64,000 nt of DNA from Armigeres subalbatus. Its lineage: Eukaryota; Arthropoda; Insecta; Diptera; Culicidae. Where the stretch lies: the NCBI RefSeq assembly GCF_024139115.2, contig NC_085141.1, forward strand, positions 31,573,242 through 31,637,241. The letters are read 5' to 3'. Under the pieces are notes generated by a model. The model was not told where the DNA came from. It did no database searches and worked only from the letters and a program-made list of their open reading frames with translations. Both the position numbers and the translations under genes were made by a program. Below, piece by piece: positions 34,301-46,471 of the stretch; positions within the stretch are counted from its first letter, which is position 1, and every line of letters starts with the position of its first letter.

Positions 34301-35232
34301 TTTATATTTGATTAAATGACTTGTAATTATTAATGAAAAATTTAATTTAATTTGGGTTCGTACGAACACTCTCATCCACAGATAAAAATATGTTGTGATT
34401 TTAAATGTATTTTCATGCACATATATGGAGCATGCAAATAAACGTAACTTTCAATCGATCTCGCTTTTCTTTTGAATCGAAATAAATTTAAACTGTGCTT
34501 GCATGTAAAATTCAATCAAATTTAATTGAATATCGAATGTTAATTCGTTCGATACGCATACCTGCAATTTTACACGTCGTTGAATTTTCAAGATTATTTG
34601 CTGTGTCCGTTATCTTTTCTGAACATAATTACCGAAGTTTTCAATACGATCACCAACCCTCATGGGTTTCGGTTCTGACATTCGAATGAGTAACACCCGA
34701 TTTATTATTCCGAGTCAATGTCGTAACCCATCCCCATTACGATGAGTAACAGTCCAACAAATCCTTCCAATGAACGGCCGTTTATCGCTGGCAAAAGAAC
34801 CGAAAAAATCATCAAAACAAAATATAACTGCAACGATTCAGCAGCCTAGGGGTCGATAATTCATTCAGCTATGCCATCAACCACATCGCCATAAAGGCGA
34901 TGAAGAGCCACGCTGTAGTGAGTTAATCCATCAAATCAACAACCGTCCTATTCAGTTAGTCATAGCCACTGAAAGAAAGACTGATGCCACTTTGCATCAG
35001 CCTTACAACTTGAGCGGCGGCTGCTGGCGTTTTTTTTTTTAAATTTCCACTTTTTTTGCTTTCTGGCATTATGCGCATCGTCAAACGCCTGGCGGCACTT
35101 AGTTCAAGCTTCACCTACTTTTCGCACTCGAATCAAACAATACACTTCGAGATGCACACACTGGATGGATGGATCGCAACTTTGAAGAGCGGGCTGGATC
35201 ATCGGGGCAATCTGACTCAAAGCCACACACTA
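31345..35232. other. Intronic stretch, mostly unassigned
   Basis: Mixed composition. A CAT repeat occurs at 32755-32769 and a tRNA-like block at 33540-33620 on the minus strand. I see no exon, TIR element or long open frame. Confidence 0.35.
33545..33618 (-). repeat. tRNA-like sequence, probable SINE head
   Basis: On the minus strand AGTTCGATTCCC (B box) follows CAGTGGCTAACGAGG (A-box-like) at tRNA spacing. There is no matching acceptor stem, so it looks like a SINE head or tRNA pseudogene. Confidence 0.45.
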
Positions 35233-35423
35233 CACCCAGGTTTTTTTTTACACGGTTGGAATTCATTAATTTCTCGGGTAACCTGAATTTTCACAGCTTT
35301 TCAAATACACTCTGAATTTTCTTTGATTTTTTGTGAATTTTTTCGTGGGGTTAACTCATTGTTTCATTGATGCTGAAGGTCTTAAACGACTAAAACCAAA
35401 CCGTGTAAAAAAAAACCTGGGTG
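35233..35423. mobile_element. TA-flanked MITE, family B, copy 2
   Basis: Ends CACCCAGGTTTTTTTTTAC and CCTGGGTG in inverted orientation, with TA at 35231-35232 and 35424-35425. It is the reverse-oriented, slightly longer copy of 3289-3470. Confidence 0.87.
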
Positions 35424-35626
35424 TAGTCGAGTGACCTTTTGATGCTGCTATTTTACAACCAAAAGCTAATATGCTAATATACAACCAAAAGAATTTCTAA
35501 GTTCCATCAGAGCGGTTTGGGAATTCAAAATTTTTAGAAAGCAACTCAAGTCTAACAAACCCGGAGCCAATCGAACATCAATTCAATGCAGAACTGGATT
35601 TGTCAAAGAAAATTCAAAGAAAATTC

Positions 35627-38600
35627 CAATTAAATCAAATTCCAAATCAAATCCAAATCCAATCCAAATCCATTCCAACTCCAATCCAATCCAATCCAAA
35701 TCCAATCGAAATCCAATCCAAATCCAATCCAAATCCAATCCAAATCCAATCCAAATCCAATCCAAATCCAATCCAAATCCAATCCAAATCCAAATCCAAT
35801 CCAAATCCAATCCAAATCCAATCCAGATGCAATCCAAATGCAATCCTAATCCAATCCAAATTAAAATCCAATCCAAATCCAATTAAAATCCAATCCAAAT
35901 CCAATCCAAACCAATCCAAACCAATCCAAACCAATCCAACCAATCCAAACCAATCCAAACCAATCCAAATCAATCCGAATCCAATCCAACCAATCCAAAC
36001 CAATCCAACCAATCCAAACCAATCAAACCAATCCAAACCAATCCAAACCAATCCAAACCAACCAAACCAACCAAACCAAACCAAACCAATCCAAATCCAA
36101 TCCAAACCAATCCAAACCAATCCAAACCAATCCAACCAATCCAAACCAATCCAAACCAATCCAAACCAACCAATCCAAACCAATCCAAACCAATCCAAAC
36201 CAATCCAAACCAATCCAAATCCAATCCAAACCAATCCAAACCAATCCAAACCAATCCAAACCAACCAAACCAATCCAAACCAATCCAAACCAATCAAACC
36301 AATCCAAACCAATCCAAACCAATCCAAACCAATCCAAACCAATCCAAACCAATCCAAACCAATCCAAACCAATCCAAACCAATCCAAACCAACCAAACCA
36401 ATCCAAACCAATCCAAACCAATCCAAACCAATCCAAACCAATCCAAACCAATCCAAACCAATCCAAACCAATCCAAACCAATCCAAACCAATCCAAACCA
36501 ATCCACATCCAATCCAAACCAACCAAACCAATCCAAACCAATCCAAACCAACCAAACCAATCCAAACCAATCCAAACCAATCCAAACCAATCCAAACCAA
36601 TCCAAACCAATCCAAACCAATCCAAACCAATCCAAACCAATCCAAACCAATCCAAACCAATCCAAACCAATCCAAACCAATCCAAACCAATCCAACCAAT
36701 CCAACCAATCCAAACCAATCCAACCAATCCAACCAAACCAATCCAAACCAATCCAAACCAATCCAACCAATCCAAACCAATCCAAACCAATCCAAACCAA
36801 TCCAAACCAATCCAAACCAATCCAAACCAACCAAACCAATCCAAACCAATCCAAACCAATCCAAACCAATCCAAACCAATCCAAACCAACCAAACCAATC
36901 CAAACCAATCCAAACCAATCCAAACCAATCCAAACCAATCCAAACCAATCCAAACCAATCCAAACCAATCCAAACCAATCCAAACCAACACAACCAATCC
37001 AAATGCAATCCAAACCAATCCAAATTAAAACCAATTCAAACCAATTGAAACCAATCCAAACCATTCCAACCCAATCCAAACCAATTGAAACCAATCCAAA
37101 CCAATCTAAACCAATCCAAACCAATCCAACCAATCCAAACCAATCCAACCAATCCAAACCAATCCAAACCAAATCGAATCCCAAACCGAATCCAATCCAA
37201 ATCCAAACCAATCCAAACCAAACCAATCCAAACCAATCCAACCCAATCCAAATACAATCCAAATACAATCCAAACCAATCCAACCAATCCAAACCAATCC
37301 AAACCAATCCAAACCAATCCAAACCAATCCAAACCAATCCAAATCCAATCCAAACCAATCCAAACCAATCCAAACCAATCCAAACCAATCCCAAACCAAT
37401 CCAAACCAATCCAAACCAATCCAAACCAATCCAAACCAATCCAAACCAATCCAAACCAATCCAAACCAATCCAAACCAATCCAAACCAATCCAAACCAAT
37501 CCAAACCAATCCAAACCAACCAAACCAATCCAAACCAATCCAAACCAATCCAAACCAATCCAAACCAATCCAAACCAATCCAAACCAATCCAAACCAACC
37601 AAACCAATCCAAACCAATCCAAACCAATCCAAACCAATCCAAACCAATCCAAACCAATCCAAACCAATCCAAACCAATCCAAACCAATCCAAACCAATCC
37701 AAACCAATCCAAACCAACCAAACCAATCCAAACCAATCCAAACCAATCCAACCAATCCAAACCAATCCAAACCAACCAAATCCAACCAATCCAAACCAAC
37801 CAAACCAATCCAAACCAATCCAAACCAACCAAACCAATCCAACCAATCCAAACCAACCAAACCAATCCAAACCAATCCAAACCAATCCAAACCAATCCAA
37901 ACCAATCCAAACCAATCCAAACCAATCCAAACCAACCAAACCAATCCAAACCAATCCAAACCAATCCAAACCAATCCAAACCAACCAAACCAATCCAAAC
38001 CAATCCAAACCAATCCAAACCAACCAAACCAATCCAACCAATCCGAATCCAACCCCAATCTTAACCAAACCAATCTTAACCAACCAAACCAATCCGAACC
38101 AACCAACCAATCCAATCCGAATCCAAACCAATCCAAACCAATCCAAACCAATCCAAACCAATCCAAACCAATCCAAACCAATCCAAACCAATCCAAACCA
38201 ATCCAAACCAACCAAACCAATCCAAACCAATCCAAACCAATCCAAACCAATCCAAACCAATCCAAACCAATCCAAACCAATCCAAACCAATCCAACCAAT
38301 CCAAACCAATCCAAACCAATCCAAACCAATCCAAACCAATCCAAACCAATCCAACCAATCCAAACCAATCCAAACCAATCCAAACCAATCCAAACCAATC
38401 CAAACCAATCCAAACCAATCCAAACCAATCCAAACCAATCCAACCAATCCAAACCAACCAAACCAATCCAAACCAATCCAAACCAATCCAAACCAATCCA
38501 AACCAATCCAAACCAATCCAAACCAATCCAAACCAATCCAAACCAATCCAAATCCAATCCAAACCAATCCAAACCAATCCAAACCAATCCAAACCAATCC

Positions 38601-41121
38601 AAACCAATCCAAACCAATCCAAACCAATCCAAACCAACCAAACCAATCCAAACCAATCCAAACCAATCCAAACCAATCCAAACCAACCAAACCAATCCAA
38701 ACCAATCCAAACCAATCCAAACCAACCAAACCAATCCAACCAACCAAACCAATCCAAACCAATCCAAACCAATCCAAACCAACCAAACCAACCAAACCAA
38801 TCCAACCAACCAAACCAATCCAAACCAATCCAAACCAATCCAAACCAACCAAACCAATCCAAACCAATCCAAACCAATCCAAACCAATCCAAACCAACCA
38901 AACCAATCCAAACCAATCCAAACCAATCCAAACCAATCCAAACCAATCCAAACCAATCCAAACCAATCCAAACCAATCCAAACCAACCAAACCAATCCAA
39001 ACCAATCCAAACCAATCCAAACCAATCCAAACCAATCCAAACCAATCCAAACCAATCCAAACCAATCCAAACCAATCCAAACCAATCCAAACCAACCAAA
39101 CCAATCCAAACCAATCCAAACCAATCCAAACCAATCCAAACCAATCCAAACCAACCAAACCAATCCAAACCAATCCAAACCAATCCAAACCAACCAAACC
39201 AATCCAAACCAATCCAAACCAACCAAACCAATCCAAACCAATCCAACCAACCAATCCAAACCAATCCAAACCAATCCAAACCAATCCAAACCAACCAAAC
39301 CAACCCAACCAACCAAACCAACCAAACCAATCCAAACCAACCAAACCAATCCAAACCAATCCAAACCAATCCAAACCAATCCAAACCAACCAAACCAATC
39401 CAAACCAATCCAAACCAATCCAAACCAATCCAAACCAATCCCAAACCAATCCAAACCAATCCAAACCAATCCAAACCAATCCAAACCAATCCAAACCAAT
39501 CCAAACCAATCCAAACCAACCAAACCAACCAAACCAATCCAAACCAATCCAAACCAACCAAACCAATCCAAACCAATCCAAACCAATCCAAACCAACCAA
39601 ACCAATCCAAACCAATCCAAACCAATCCAAACCAACCAAACCAACCAAACCAATCCAAACCAATCCAAACCAATCCAAACCAATCCAAACCAACCAAACC
39701 AACCAAACCAACCAAACCAATCCAAACCAACCAAACCAATCCAAACCAACCAAACCAATCCAAACCAACCAAACCAATCCAAACCAATCCAAACCAATCC
39801 AAACCAATCCAAATCCAACCAAACCAATCCAAACCAATCCAAACCAATCCAAACCAACCAAACCAATCCAAACCAATCCAAACCAACCAAACCAATCCAA
39901 ACCAATCCAAACCAACCAAACCAATCCAAACCAATCCAAACCAATCCAAACCAACCAAACCAATCCAAACCAATCCAAACCAACCAAACCAATCCAAACC
40001 AATCCAAACCAATCCAATCCAAACCAATCCCAAACCAATCCAAACCAATCCAAACCAATCCAAACCAATCCAAACCAATCCAAACCAATCCAAACCAACC
40101 AAACCAACCAAACCAATCCAAACCAATCCAAACCAATCCAAACCAATCCAAACCAATCCAAACCAACCAAACCAATCCAAACCAACCAAACCAATCCAAA
40201 CCAATCCAAACCAACCAAACCAACCAAACCAATCCAAACCAATCCAAACCAACCAAACCAATCCAAACCAACCAAACCAATCCAAACCAATCCAAACCAA
40301 CCAACCAACCAATCCAAACCAATCCAAACCAATCCAAACCAACCAAACCAATCCAAACCAACCAAACCAATCCAAACCAACCAAACCAACCAAACCAATC
40401 CAAACCAACCAACCAATCCAAACCAACCAAACCAATCCAAACCAACCAAACCAATCCAAACCAACCAAACCAATCCAAACCAATCCAAACCAATCCAAAC
40501 CAATCCAAACCAATCCAAACCAACCAAACCAATCCAAACCAATCCAAACCAATCCAAACCAACCAAATCCAATCCAAACCAACCAAACCAATCCAAACCA
40601 ATCCAAACCAATCCAAACCAACCAAACCAATCCAAACCAATCCAAACCAATCCAAACCAAACCAATCCAAACCAATCCAAACCAATCCAAACCAACCAAA
40701 CCAACCAACCAACCAATCCAAACCAATCCAAACCAATCCAAACCAACCAAACCAATCCAAACCAATCCAAACCAACCAAACCAATCCAAACCAATCCAAA
40801 CCAATCCAAACCAACCAAACCAACCAAACCAATCCAAACCAATCCAAACCAATCCAACCAACCAAACCAATCCAAACCAATCCAAACCAATCCAAACCAA
40901 TCCAACCAATCCAATCCAACCAACCAAACCAAACCAATCCAAACCAATCCAAACCAATCCAACCAATCCAAACCAATCCAAACCAATCCAAACCAACCAA
41001 ACCAATCCAAATCCAATCCAAATCCAATCCAAATCCAATCCAAATCCAATCCAAATCCAATCCAAATCCAATCCAAATCCAATCCAAATCCAATCCAAAT
41101 CCAATCCAAATCCAAATACAA
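35627..41121. repeat. CCAAACCAAT satellite, about 5.5 kb
   Basis: The core is hundreds of copies of the 10-bp unit CCAAACCAAT with many CCAAACCAAC and CCAAC variants. Both edges (about 35640-35930 and 40990-41121) use an 11-bp variant CCAAATCCAAT. Diverged islands sit near 37010-37290 and 38040-38120. Decaying CCAAT-rich sequence continues on both sides (from about 35580 and to about 41400). The unit has no stop in several frames of either strand, which produces spurious open frames of up to 1361 codons (IQTNPNQSKP-type and DWFGLVWIGL-type). It lies in the intron before exon 45259. Confidence 0.98.
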
Positions 41122-41399
41122 TTCGATTTCAATCTAAGTCCAATCAAACCCAAATCCAATCTACCTAATGCAAATACAATCCAAACGTAATCCAATCAAT
41201 CCAATCCAAACCCAATATAATCCAAATCCAATCAATCCAATTCAAATCCATTTCAAATCATTCTGAACTTGATATGAACCTTATCCAATTCAAATCGTAT
41301 CCTTTTCAAGTTCAAATTAAATCCATTCCCATCACTCCAAATAAAAACCAAATCTAATTCATATCTAATGCCAATGTAAATTACCCATATAATAAAAAG

Positions 41400-43769
41400 C
41401 AAGTTAAACATAATTCAAATCAAAACTAATCTAATGAAACTAAACCGAAGGAAGGAAGGAAGGTGCAAATGGACTCCGAATTTAATTCAAAGCAAAATCA
41501 AAGGATAGCCTATGACAAATTTTGAACAAACGCGGAAGACTAATATCAATCTGCGTCCCTTCCTAGATCACGAGTGCAACGAGTGAGGATTTCTCGCTGG
41601 TAATAAAACACTTCAAGACTGGTTGAAAACCGCACCAGCGATTTGAAACCGGTTTACTAAAACACTTTTATTAGTAATCTTGGCCACTTCCCATGAACAT
41701 AAAGCATCTTAATTTTATGCCCTTCCTACATATATGGGTGCCGAAGACAATTCGTGCTGGAGGAATATCTCAATTACGTGCCAACACATATGTCGGCCAA
41801 ATTAGCGTCCATTTATCTTCTCAGTTAGTCGACTGTGGTGTGCGCGATGGCGGTCACCTGGCGCCAATCTGTGTGTACTATAAGCCAAAAAGAAATCCGT
41901 TAATCGCAAATGGGCATCGGAAATCGAAAAAATACAACATGTACTGACATGAGCAACAACAAACAAATACCGCTTGGCGGATCGTTTTATTGTAATATTA
42001 GGAGAAAAGATGATGATGATAATCGGCAGCATTATGCCGCGCTAATTAGCACTGTAACGGCTTCCACAAAATAATAATAAAACTTCGAAATTGCTCACCC
42101 TTTTAGAAAAGCGAAATGCCAAACCTCGACACATCACGGCTGCAGTGTTCCACCGAAGCGGATCATAGTAACCCCAATGATTCCTATCGGCAAAATTTGA
42201 CAACCGACAACCGAGGAGTGGGCTTGAACGCGGCCGTACTTCACGCTTGTCTTACTCACAACACGAAAGCCCATCCTACTAACACAGTGCGACACGTTTC
42301 GTAACCGCAATTATACTGCGACTCGATGCAAGTTAGGAGGATTATCTTTACAGTTGCGGTTTGGTCCAACCCTACATGCACCACGCAATGCAATGCATCA
42401 ATGCCTGATCTGCAGTCAGCGTCGCCACCTTCGTAATTGTTAACGGTGATGGTCTCTGCTGGCGATGGGGGCTACACGTGGAGCATGATTGCGTAAAGTC
42501 GGCGGCGCACTGAACTGATCCAAATTTTCGGATCGGGGCAGGATTGCTCTCATAGGAAAGATTTAACCTTTCACCGCTCTGCAGCGAGTCGTAAAACGGT
42601 TCACTGAACGTGCGTCATTTCGGCTCCATTGAAGTAGCGATTTGGGATGAACCTTCGAATGGCGATTGTTAACCGTACGTATTGAGATAATAAATGATTA
42701 AATTGGACGGGCTGTAAAGCTCAACAGTCCTTTGTATTGCTTAGACCCTGAGACGATACTTTCCCTTGCAATTACTCGTTTTCTATCAGACAAGTACAAT
42801 AAAATAACCCGATAGTTGAGCCAACTGCAGATAGGTAATTGCGGTGTGACTTGCTTATCTAACCCTGGCGATGCAATATCGTCAGATATGAAGTGATATA
42901 AATGAAATGGGATCCAATGTTTGGTACTGATTGACGCCTAGACGAAACACTGGCGAATTAGCCGTAATTGTGCACAGTTTGTGCGTATCAAGTTTTATTG
43001 TCGGAGTCATCTTGGCGATTAAAAGTTTGACTGTTTTTTTGTAGATTCATTTGGATATGTTTAAGAACACGATCTACTATTCATTCCCAGTTCTTTCGAA
43101 GACAGTTAAATCAGCGCCTTTGATTAATAAATCATCACATGGCACGCCACATCTTCATTATGTTAATTTTTGGACGGGCAAAGAGCCACCAACCATGCTG
43201 TCGATTGCAAATTCCCACGATGGCAAAATGCTTCTCATCGAAGTAGGCATGAGCGTGACGTGGCCAACCATATCATGCTCACAAATCTCGATATCGCAAT
43301 CATGATAAGACACGTACAACAAGTACTTTCGCTTTCGCAAAGCCTACTTGCACTTTTATGTGAAGCGTGGCGCGTCATGTGGAGGTTTGTTGCGTTCGAT
43401 TACGCACAATCACCGTGTAGTACATCTTGTTGCTAATGAGGTTTGCGTTTTGAGGTTAGAATTTGTTTTGTTCGAATGCGTGTTTTGCTGGTTAAAAATA
43501 AAGAATTGGCTCTGGAATTTCTTCTGATTGGCAGGTCCTTTGTGGACTGGACGGCAGCCTCACGATCCATTCTAGCTAATTGCAAAACAGGGGTTTGGTG
43601 CATGCGAAGATTTGCACTCAAGTGGAACGAACTCTGATGCGATCGATTGGTTTTGATTGGTTCTGACCTGACCGAGTTAATTACCATAGGTGAATAAAAC
43701 CACTGGTCTGCAGTCGAATGGTAGTTCATAGTGATTCGGAAGTTGTAGCGTTAACATCGCGCTTTTCTG
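41400..43769. other. Intronic stretch, nothing recognised
   Basis: Unique-looking sequence with short open frames on both strands and no domain, tandem array or terminal repeat that I can support. The last part is upstream of the candidate promoter at 43770. Confidence 0.35.
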
Positions 43770-43801
43770 TATAAGAGTTTCCTAACGAAGTCAACCAGTC
43801 T
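43770..43801 (+). promoter_or_regulatory. Candidate core promoter of the 43839 ORF
   Basis: TATAAGAG at 43770-43777 is followed by CCAGTC with its A at 43797, 27 bp downstream. A start there would give a 5' UTR of only about 42 nt before the ATG at 43839. Confidence 0.45.
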
Positions 43802-43838
43802 AAGGAGGGAGTTTGCGGTTCGCGTAAGAAAAACCATT

Positions 43839-45293
43839 ATGGGTGGAATCGTTTCGCGAGTGTTCCGCGGTCATCCCGATCAGTCGCAGTGTGGCAAATG
43901 CATGCGTAGCTGCTGTGTCTGTCTCGATACCAATATGGAGCTTACGCAGCGGCGGTTATTAAGGTTGGAGGCACGGGAACGACGGCGAAGCATGGCTCTG
44001 AGTTTAGGAGTCGGTTTGACCGACGAAGAGGAAGAAGCCTTAGTTTTGGAAGAAGCGGCAGCTCGAGCTGTGCAACGTCAGCTTACGATTAGGAGAAGCC
44101 GTGCGCCAGCTGTTCGAAGACGACAGGCTCAACAACAACAACAACAACAACAACAAGAGCAGGAGGAACCTGAAGAAGAACAAGAGGAACAACCTCAACA
44201 ACCCCAACGACAACCCACTACAAGACGTCGTCAACAGCAGCAGCAGCAGCAGCAGCAGCAACAGCAACAAGAACCAGAACAGGAAGAGGAAGAACAAGAA
44301 GAAGAACAGCCAGCCCAGCAAAGAAGGCGTCCAGCGCAAAGACGTCGCCAACAGGCTCAATCAGGAGAAGGAGAACAGGAGCAGGAACAGCAACAACCCC
44401 GTCGTCGACAGCAAGGTGGCCAACGTAGACGTGCAAACCAAGGGCGTCAGAACGAAGAAGAGGAAGGAGAGGAACAAGAAGAAGAACAACAGCAGCCAAG
44501 ACGCCGACAATCTACTCGTTCGCGAACTCAACGTCGTCAAAACCGGCGACAGCAAGAAGAAGAAGAAGAAGAGGAAGAAGAACCTGAAGAACGGGAACAG
44601 CCTCGGCGAAGACGTACTCAGCGACGACAACAGAGACGTCAAGAGGAGGACGAAGAAGAGCAGGAGAGCGAAGAAGAACGAAGACGTCCACGCCGTCGTC
44701 CTTCCCAACGCCGCTCTCAACGCCGTCGTTCGGAAGAGGAGGAAGATGAATCCGAAGAATCTGAACCTCGCCGCCCTCGTCGCCGAAGTCCCGAACGCCG
44801 CCGTGATCAAAGGCGTAGTGAACCATCCGAGGAATCCGAACAGGAAGAACGAACTGAACGTCGGGAACGTCGAGAACGCCGCAAGGAACAGCGTCTGCGC
44901 GAAAAAATCGAACGAGAATTGCGTCTAAAGGAAAACATCTGTCGCAATGAGTCACTTCGTTGTCACCCTCCACCACCGCCACCAGCAGCCGTTCAGCCGC
45001 AGCCACGTGAACAGGAACCTCCGGTCGCTCATGGTCCGAACGTCCGTCGTATGGTCGCTTGTTACGAACTGATGCGTTCCGACGTTAGCGAATGTGAATC
45101 GCAGTCCATGCAGAATCTACTCAATCGTGTGGACGATCATCCTATGCGGAACTCCATGCGCCGTAAAGAACGTTGCTGTAAAGATCTTCCTCTATTTCAC
45201 AAAAATATTTATAATCGATTTTCATCTAACCATCGACTTTCTCTCTTTATTATTACAGGACTCGCCCCTATCGTCCAAGGTCGCCCTATTTAA
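43839..45293 (+). CDS. Gln/Glu/Arg-rich protein with possible N-myristoylation; candidate third first exon
   Basis: The open frame has 484 codons. It starts MGGIVSR, which fits N-myristoylation (Gly2, Ser6), followed by five Cys at residues 18, 21, 25, 26 and 28 that could be palmitoylated or bind metal; membrane attachment is an inference. Residues 30-95 are a charged helix-like segment. Residues of about 95-375 are low complexity: poly-Gln (CAA and CAG runs) alternating with Glu- and Arg-rich blocks. A Pro run and the more ordinary sequence RRMVACYELMRSDVSE follow at about residues 385-445. Two good donors, GTAAAG at 45163 and 45178, lie near the end, and a strong acceptor for the costars exon is at 45258. 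Those donors are phase 1 and the acceptor needs phase 0, so the normal join to costars is out of frame. It may be a separate gene product, or joined by a weak phase-0 donor (for example GTGGAC at 45129). I do not recognise a homologue. Confidence 0.6.
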   Translation: MGGIVSRVFRGHPDQSQCGKCMRSCCVCLDTNMELTQRRLLRLEARERRRSMALSLGVGLTDEEEEALVLEEAAARAVQRQLTIRRSRAPAVRRRQAQQQQQQQQQEQEEPEEEQEEQPQQPQRQPTTRRRQQQQQQQQQQQQQEPEQEEEEQEEEQPAQQRRRPAQRRRQQAQSGEGEQEQEQQQPRRRQQGGQRRRANQGRQNEEEEGEEQEEEQQQPRRRQSTRSRTQRRQNRRQQEEEEEEEEEPEEREQPRRRRTQRRQQRRQEEDEEEQESEEERRRPRRRPSQRRSQRRRSEEEEDESEESEPRRPRRRSPERRRDQRRSEPSEESEQEERTERRERRERRKEQRLREKIERELRLKENICRNESLRCHPPPPPPAAVQPQPREQEPPVAHGPNVRRMVACYELMRSDVSECESQSMQNLLNRVDDHPMRNSMRRKERCCKDLPLFHKNIYNRFSSNHRLSLFIITGLAPIVQGRPI

Positions 45294-45401
45294 CAATGTT
45301 ACCAAAAGCCATATTCAGTCGCAAATAGCGAACCCCTTCTCGGAATCTCAAGGCGAACGCGGCATGCAGAGACTGAAGATCAGCAAAGAGGAATACGGCA
45401 G
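45259..45401 (+). CDS. Costars-domain (ABRA-like) protein, common exon 2
   Basis: The exon follows a strong acceptor (pyrimidine-rich then ATTACAG) and ends at donor GTAGGT at 45402. It is 143 nt, entering in phase 0 and leaving with two bases of a codon. It encodes DSPLSSKVALFNNVTKSH, then QIANPFSESQ and KISKEEYG. The NPFSE and (E/G)YGR elements correspond to the conserved segment just before the costars domain of vertebrate ABRA/STARS, where a similar NPFSE block precedes GYGRPKEG. The exon is shared by both short start exons. If the donor is not used, translation ends at TAG 45403-45405. Confidence 0.85.
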
Positions 45402-45583
45402 GTAGGTGCCAACGATTTGTGTTCTGACCTTTCCCACGAGTGGTCACTTATCGTGCCGTTTATGACCAACTGACCAACTAACCAACCACGCTTTCACTCT
45501 TTGTATTTATTCTCTCTTTTGTATACCGTGTGCGTTCACAAAATAAACAAAAACAAAACCCCCTAACGCTTGACTAACCCCAG

Positions 45584-45605
45584 CGACGATACCGTGTGCA
45601 GCTGA
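45584..45605 (+). CDS. Possible alternative last coding exon (truncated isoform)
   Basis: An acceptor CCCCTAACGCTTGACTAACC followed by CCAG ends at 45583. Joining exon 2 here would complete the split codon as Ser and add DDTVCS before TGA at 45603-45605. The result would lack the costars core. The downstream sequence to about 46200 has the polyadenylation signal at 46167, as a last exon would. The acceptor's pyrimidine tract is weak, so this is tentative. Confidence 0.3.
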
Positions 45606-46311
45606 ATGCAAGAAACGATCAAAGGCGGCCACCATCGACCGGGGAATTCTGCCGCTGCCCATGGCCTACTGCTCCAGTATCATCGTCGACGCATCGTTCG
45701 TTGCCCGTCAAACCTCGCTCTGCAAGCCAGCCAGCTAGCCAGTCCGAGTGAACGCGAGTCCGAGTGTAGCGCCTTGCCTCTAATGCATCTCATTATCGGC
45801 CTCCTCTTCCACTTACATATTCAGCAGCAGTAATTAATCACTTAACCGAATCGCAATTCAAACCGTAGAAGAAGAAAAAAAAACTTAGAATTTTCCAATT
45901 ATGACTATTATCCAACTCAATTAACCGCATTAGTTATAGACGCTAGAGCTAGAGGTGAGCGTAGTCGCAGCACGGAAAGAACGCTTAAACAGTATTTTAG
46001 TCGCACTTCTCTTATGTATGAGAACTGTCAAACTGAACCTAGTCATATCGCTATGGGTCGATCAGTGTAGAATGAGCATTCTTCCCGTTTTCGCGCGCTC
46101 GTTCTTAGGCTTAATCAATGTATTATTTCTTGTATGATGTAGTTTTGTGTGTAGTCGTAGTCAACTAATAAATTATAACCCTATAGTACCGTAAGCCTAA
46201 CCAGAAATGAGTTTTCTTAATCGCTTACCTACCATGTCCCTGTCTTACCTGTTTGTTCTATTTGGTTCTGACATTATGGTTTGACTTCACCCACTTTTTC
46301 CTCCCAAACAG
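45606..46311 (+). other. Intron 2, or 3' UTR of a truncated isoform
   Basis: The stretch has an AATAAA at 46167-46172 and no supported exon before the acceptor CCCAAACAG ending at 46311. Open frames at 45606 and 45955 are not recognised. Confidence 0.4.
46167..46172 (+). terminator. Polyadenylation signal AATAAA (candidate)
   Basis: AATAAA in CTAATAAATTATAACC could serve the truncated isoform ending at 45605. It lies inside the intron between exons 2 and 3. Confidence 0.35.
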
Positions 46312-46471
46312 ACCTAAGGCCGGCAGCCTTACCGAGTACCGGGGGAAGAAAGCCAACATCCAGGTGTACCAGGAGATGCTGGAGTTGTGTACCGTGATCC
46401 ACGATGAGGGAGAGGCCATCTCCGACAACGAACCGGAACTGCGAGGTCTCCTGTTCGGGGAGCTGTTCAAT
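46312..46471 (+). CDS. Costars-domain (ABRA-like) protein, common exon 3
   Basis: The exon begins after CCCAAACAG and ends at donor GTAAGA at 46472. The first base completes an Arg codon with exon 2 (giving the YGRPKAGS junction), and the exon ends in phase 0. It encodes PKAGSLTEYRGKKANIQVYQ, EMLELCTVIHDEGEAI and LLFGELFN. This is the first half of the costars domain: family members show a PKEGT-like start, an EM.(D/E)(L/M)C helix and the FG(D/E)LF motif. Length and match leave little doubt. The next intron is 13.5 kb and is filled with transposons. Confidence 0.93.

Noticed and set aside
35600..41195. Open frames of 330-1361 codons on both strands
   Set aside because: They are translations of the CCAAACCAAT/CCAAATCCAAT satellite, which lacks stops in several frames. 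All frames are open at once, which a real gene would not show.
44040..45006. Minus-strand and alternate-frame ORFs of 93-275 codons (poly-Leu, poly-Asn, poly-Ser)
   Set aside because: They are shadows of the CAA/CAG/GAA repeats of the 43839 ORF. They have no splice or start context and only low-complexity composition.
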